A stretch of 40,300 nucleotides of DNA from Betaproteobacteria bacterium (GTDB lineage: Bacteria > Pseudomonadota > Gammaproteobacteria > Burkholderiales > Rhodocyclaceae). The notes beneath the pieces were generated by a model. The model saw nothing but the letters and a program-made list of their open reading frames with translations, was not told the DNA's origin and made no database searches. Every line of letters starts with the position of its first letter. Position 1 is the first letter of the stretch. The stretch lies in assembly GCA_016234745.1 (NCBI GenBank), contig JACRAR010000006.1:1-40300 (forward strand). The letters run 5' to 3'. Positions 40,068 to 40,300 of the stretch are shown here, piece after piece. Both the position numbers and the translations under genes were made by a program.

Positions 40068-40111
40068 GCCGCGGAGCCCCCACTCGGCAAGAGCGAGGCA
40101 GGCCCCGCGGC
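40068..40111 (-). promoter_or_regulatory. GC-rich intercistronic hairpin between aldehyde oxidoreductase and flavoprotein genes
   Basis: GCCGCGG (40068-40074) and CCGCGGC (40105-40111) are perfect arms, extended inward by three more pairs after one mismatch. A smaller stem, CTCG (40083-40086) with CGAG (40094-40097), sits in the loop. There is no T run on the minus strand, so full termination is unlikely. It may stabilise the upstream mRNA or tune the ratio of the two subunits. Confidence 0.5.
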
Positions 40112-40119
40112 AGATTGAA

Positions 40120-40300
40120 TTACAGGCCGAGACGGGTGCGCGTGTCGGGTGTCGGCACACCTTCCTTGTTCCAGCCGCGCACCTGATAATACTCCGGCAG
40201 CATCTTGTCCAGTTCGCACACCTTGCCCTTCTGCGCTCCGGTCTTGCACGGCTCCTTCAGCAGCCGCGGCGGCAGGGTGTCGTCCTTGTGGGTCAGTCCC
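40120..40300 (-). CDS. Aldehyde:ferredoxin oxidoreductase (tungsten enzyme), C-terminal end, cut by window edge
   Basis: The minus frame ending with TAA at 40120-40122 encodes the last 59 or so residues of an AOR-family protein. The diagnostic tail is present: DDTLPPRLLKEP, then ELDKMLPEYYQVRGWNKEGVPTPDTR and LGL at the end. AOR enzymes oxidise aldehydes to acids with a tungsten bis-pterin centre. The cofactor-binding part lies outside the window. The next gene encodes a flavoprotein, as in AorBC of Aromatoleum. Because only the tail is visible, the exact AOR subtype is not certain. Confidence 0.85.
   Translation of the reverse strand, partial: GLTHKDDTLPPRLLKEPCKTGAQKGKVCELDKMLPEYYQVRGWNKEGVPTPDTRTRLGL

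Overview
The window looks like a chromosomal segment of a betaproteobacterium, probably of the Rhodocyclales/Sterolibacterium type. This rests on recognised proteins and gene order: divergent rluD-pgeF and bamD, an AmpG permease, UvrA, a beta-oxidation operon, a PaaH-like dehydrogenase, c-type cytochromes and an aldehyde:ferredoxin oxidoreductase of the kind known from Aromatoleum. No database search was possible, so the taxonomic placement is an inference. No tRNA, rRNA, CRISPR array or intact insertion sequence was seen.

Layout. Positions 1-4105 are visibly AT-richer than what follows and look like accessory DNA. They hold a gene start running off the left edge, a sensor diguanylate cyclase with its own periplasmic binding domain, a scar joining half a response regulator to half a bacteriohemerythrin, a small orphan membrane protein and a vapBC toxin-antitoxin pair. 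Positions 4133-10411 hold ampG, a tiny acidic protein, an acyl-CoA thioesterase, a Dcp-type peptidase and an orphan molybdopterin oxidoreductase. Positions 10492-16168 hold a TonB-dependent receptor, an orphan substrate-binding protein and a CHASE8-HAMP-PAS-GGDEF-EAL protein in one run. A second membrane diguanylate cyclase faces this run. Next come a ZIP metal transporter and pgeF-rluD, divergent from bamD. A two-gene unit follows, encoding a 3-hydroxyacyl-CoA dehydrogenase and a penicillin acylase-family hydrolase.

Positions 25396-29233 are all on the minus strand and encode a six-heme lipoprotein, a monoheme cytochrome, a small membrane protein and an HD-GYP phosphodiesterase. Positions 29344-34496 are a four-gene minus-strand operon for acyl-CoA breakdown: a multifunctional hydratase/dehydrogenase, a thiolase, a short-chain dehydrogenase and an APH-fold kinase. 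A perfect inverted repeat lies in its promoter region. comB diverges from it. uvrA is closely followed by a cysteine-cluster protein. The right edge holds an FAD subunit and the 3' end of a tungsten-type aldehyde oxidoreductase, separated by a GC-rich hairpin.

Two themes stand out. Cyclic-di-GMP turnover is dense: three intact GGDEF proteins, one also carrying EAL, plus one HD-GYP protein. The best candidate for an undescribed system is the receptor/binding-protein/GGDEF-EAL run at 10492-16168. It could be a ligand-sensing relay from outer membrane through periplasm to cytoplasmic c-di-GMP. The second theme is acyl-CoA and aldehyde metabolism linked to electron transfer.
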